Shown here one piece after another: positions 5,701 through 6,126 of a DNA stretch of 6,126 bases. The DNA is from Verrucomicrobiales bacterium (GTDB taxonomy: Bacteria > Verrucomicrobiota > Verrucomicrobiia > Verrucomicrobiales > DEV007). The stretch is taken from contig SLGN01000401.1 of NCBI GenBank assembly GCA_007123695.1, forward strand, positions 1 through 6,126, in the 5' to 3' direction. Position numbers and translations under genes: made by a program. Each line of letters opens with the position of its first letter. Position 1 is the first letter of the stretch. The notes beneath the pieces were generated by a model that saw only the letters and a program-made list of their open reading frames with translations, was not told where the DNA came from and did no database searches.

Positions 5701-6126
5701 TCAACGGCCGCCCTTTGGAGTCAGGGGGATGCGCAGCTTCTTCGGTGCAGCCTGCCCTTCCCCTTTCGCTTCCCCGTCTCCGTCGTCTTCGGCGCCCTTG
5801 CCGAGGCGCGGGAAGATCCGCTCGCGGGCGCCCCCTCGGTTCTGCGAGCCGAGGGCTTCCGCGGTGCGTTCGGGGAGGGAGAAGACTCCCTGGCCGAACT
5901 GCCCCAGCTTACGGAGCCCCTCGACCGGGATGTTGGTCAGTTCCGACACGAGGTCGGCGGGGATCTTTCCGAGATTCGAGATGTGCTTCGGCTTCCACAC
6001 CGGCTCGCGCACCGTGCCGGAGCAGGAGTAGGTGAGCAGTTCGCTGACGGGGGTGAGGACCGCGCTGGAGAGGGGGTTGCGCGTGTTGACGACGGCTTCG
6101 AGATCGACGGACTGATCGACGAGGGA
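5701..6126 (-). CDS. AsmA-like protein, C-terminal 141 residues (5' end outside window)
   Basis: The frame is open from the right edge to a TGA at 5701-5703. A GTG at 6012 could formally start a 103-residue protein, but the frame upstream of it is continuous and carries sequence of the same character, so the gene is partial. The visible part alternates short strand-like segments and has the ending typical of AsmA/YhdP-type envelope proteins: hydrophobic strands followed by a G-T-V-x-E-P-V-W-K-P motif, here just after TYSCSG. Such proteins are anchored in the inner membrane and have a periplasmic repeat domain implicated in phospholipid transport or outer-membrane assembly. The last ~45 residues are rich in Gly, Lys, Glu and Asp and look disordered, ending in KKLRIPLTPKGGR. 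The family call rests on this short C-terminal piece and is moderately secure; an unrelated beta-rich envelope protein is the main alternative. Confidence 0.6.
   Translation of the reverse strand, partial: SLVDQSVDLEAVVNTRNPLSSAVLTPVSELLTYSCSGTVREPVWKPKHISNLGKIPADLVSELTNIPVEGLRKLGQFGQGVFSLPERTAEALGSQNRGGARERIFPRLGKGAEDDGDGEAKGEGQAAPKKLRIPLTPKGGR

Noticed and set aside
4338..6035. A 565-codon open frame on the plus strand, antisense to DUF2851 and running through the tRNA
   Set aside because: It covers a clear protein family on the other strand and a structured tRNA; its translation is low-complexity Arg/Gly/Ala/Pro-rich sequence with no recognisable motif, as expected for a shadow frame in GC-rich DNA.

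Overview
The window is GC-rich DNA (strongly G/C-biased third codon positions, long spurious open frames on both strands). It fits a Verrucomicrobiota-type chromosome, perhaps Opitutae. That placement is an inference from the gene mix: a large SNF2 helicase, a DUF2851 protein, an exported alpha/beta hydrolase and an AsmA-like protein. It also rests on the tRNA lacking an encoded CCA and on gene starts without a clear Shine-Dalgarno sequence. No 16S rRNA or other marker is present to confirm it. Nothing suggests a plasmid, phage or insertion sequence.

Layout from left to right. (1) Positions 1-2652, plus strand: most of a SNF2/Rad54-type ATPase, open at the left edge, so its N-terminus (where a SWIM zinc finger would sit in this family) is probably outside. 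(2) Positions 2641-3798, minus strand: an alpha/beta hydrolase with a signal peptide and a complete Ser-Asp-His triad. It converges on the SNF2 gene and the two overlap by 12 bp including both stop codons. (3) Positions 3873-5411, minus strand: a DUF2851 protein, 74 bp upstream of the hydrolase and possibly co-transcribed with it. (4) Positions 5412-5561: a 150-bp divergent spacer with several inverted repeats, including a strong hairpin ending six bases before the tRNA. (5) Positions 5562-5633, plus strand: tRNA-Arg with anticodon CCG. (6) Positions 5634-5700: a short spacer with an 8-bp tandem repeat. (7) Positions 5701-6126, minus strand: the C-terminal end of an AsmA-like protein, open at the right edge.

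Functionally this looks like an ordinary chromosomal stretch: chromatin/nucleic-acid remodelling, an exported esterase, a protein of unknown function, an arginine tRNA and an envelope-biogenesis protein. I see no clear defence island, CRISPR array or biosynthetic cluster. The most open questions are the DUF2851 protein, whose conserved core resembles a PD-(D/E)XK nuclease layout and whose C-terminus has a cysteine cluster, and the repeat-rich spacer around the tRNA.
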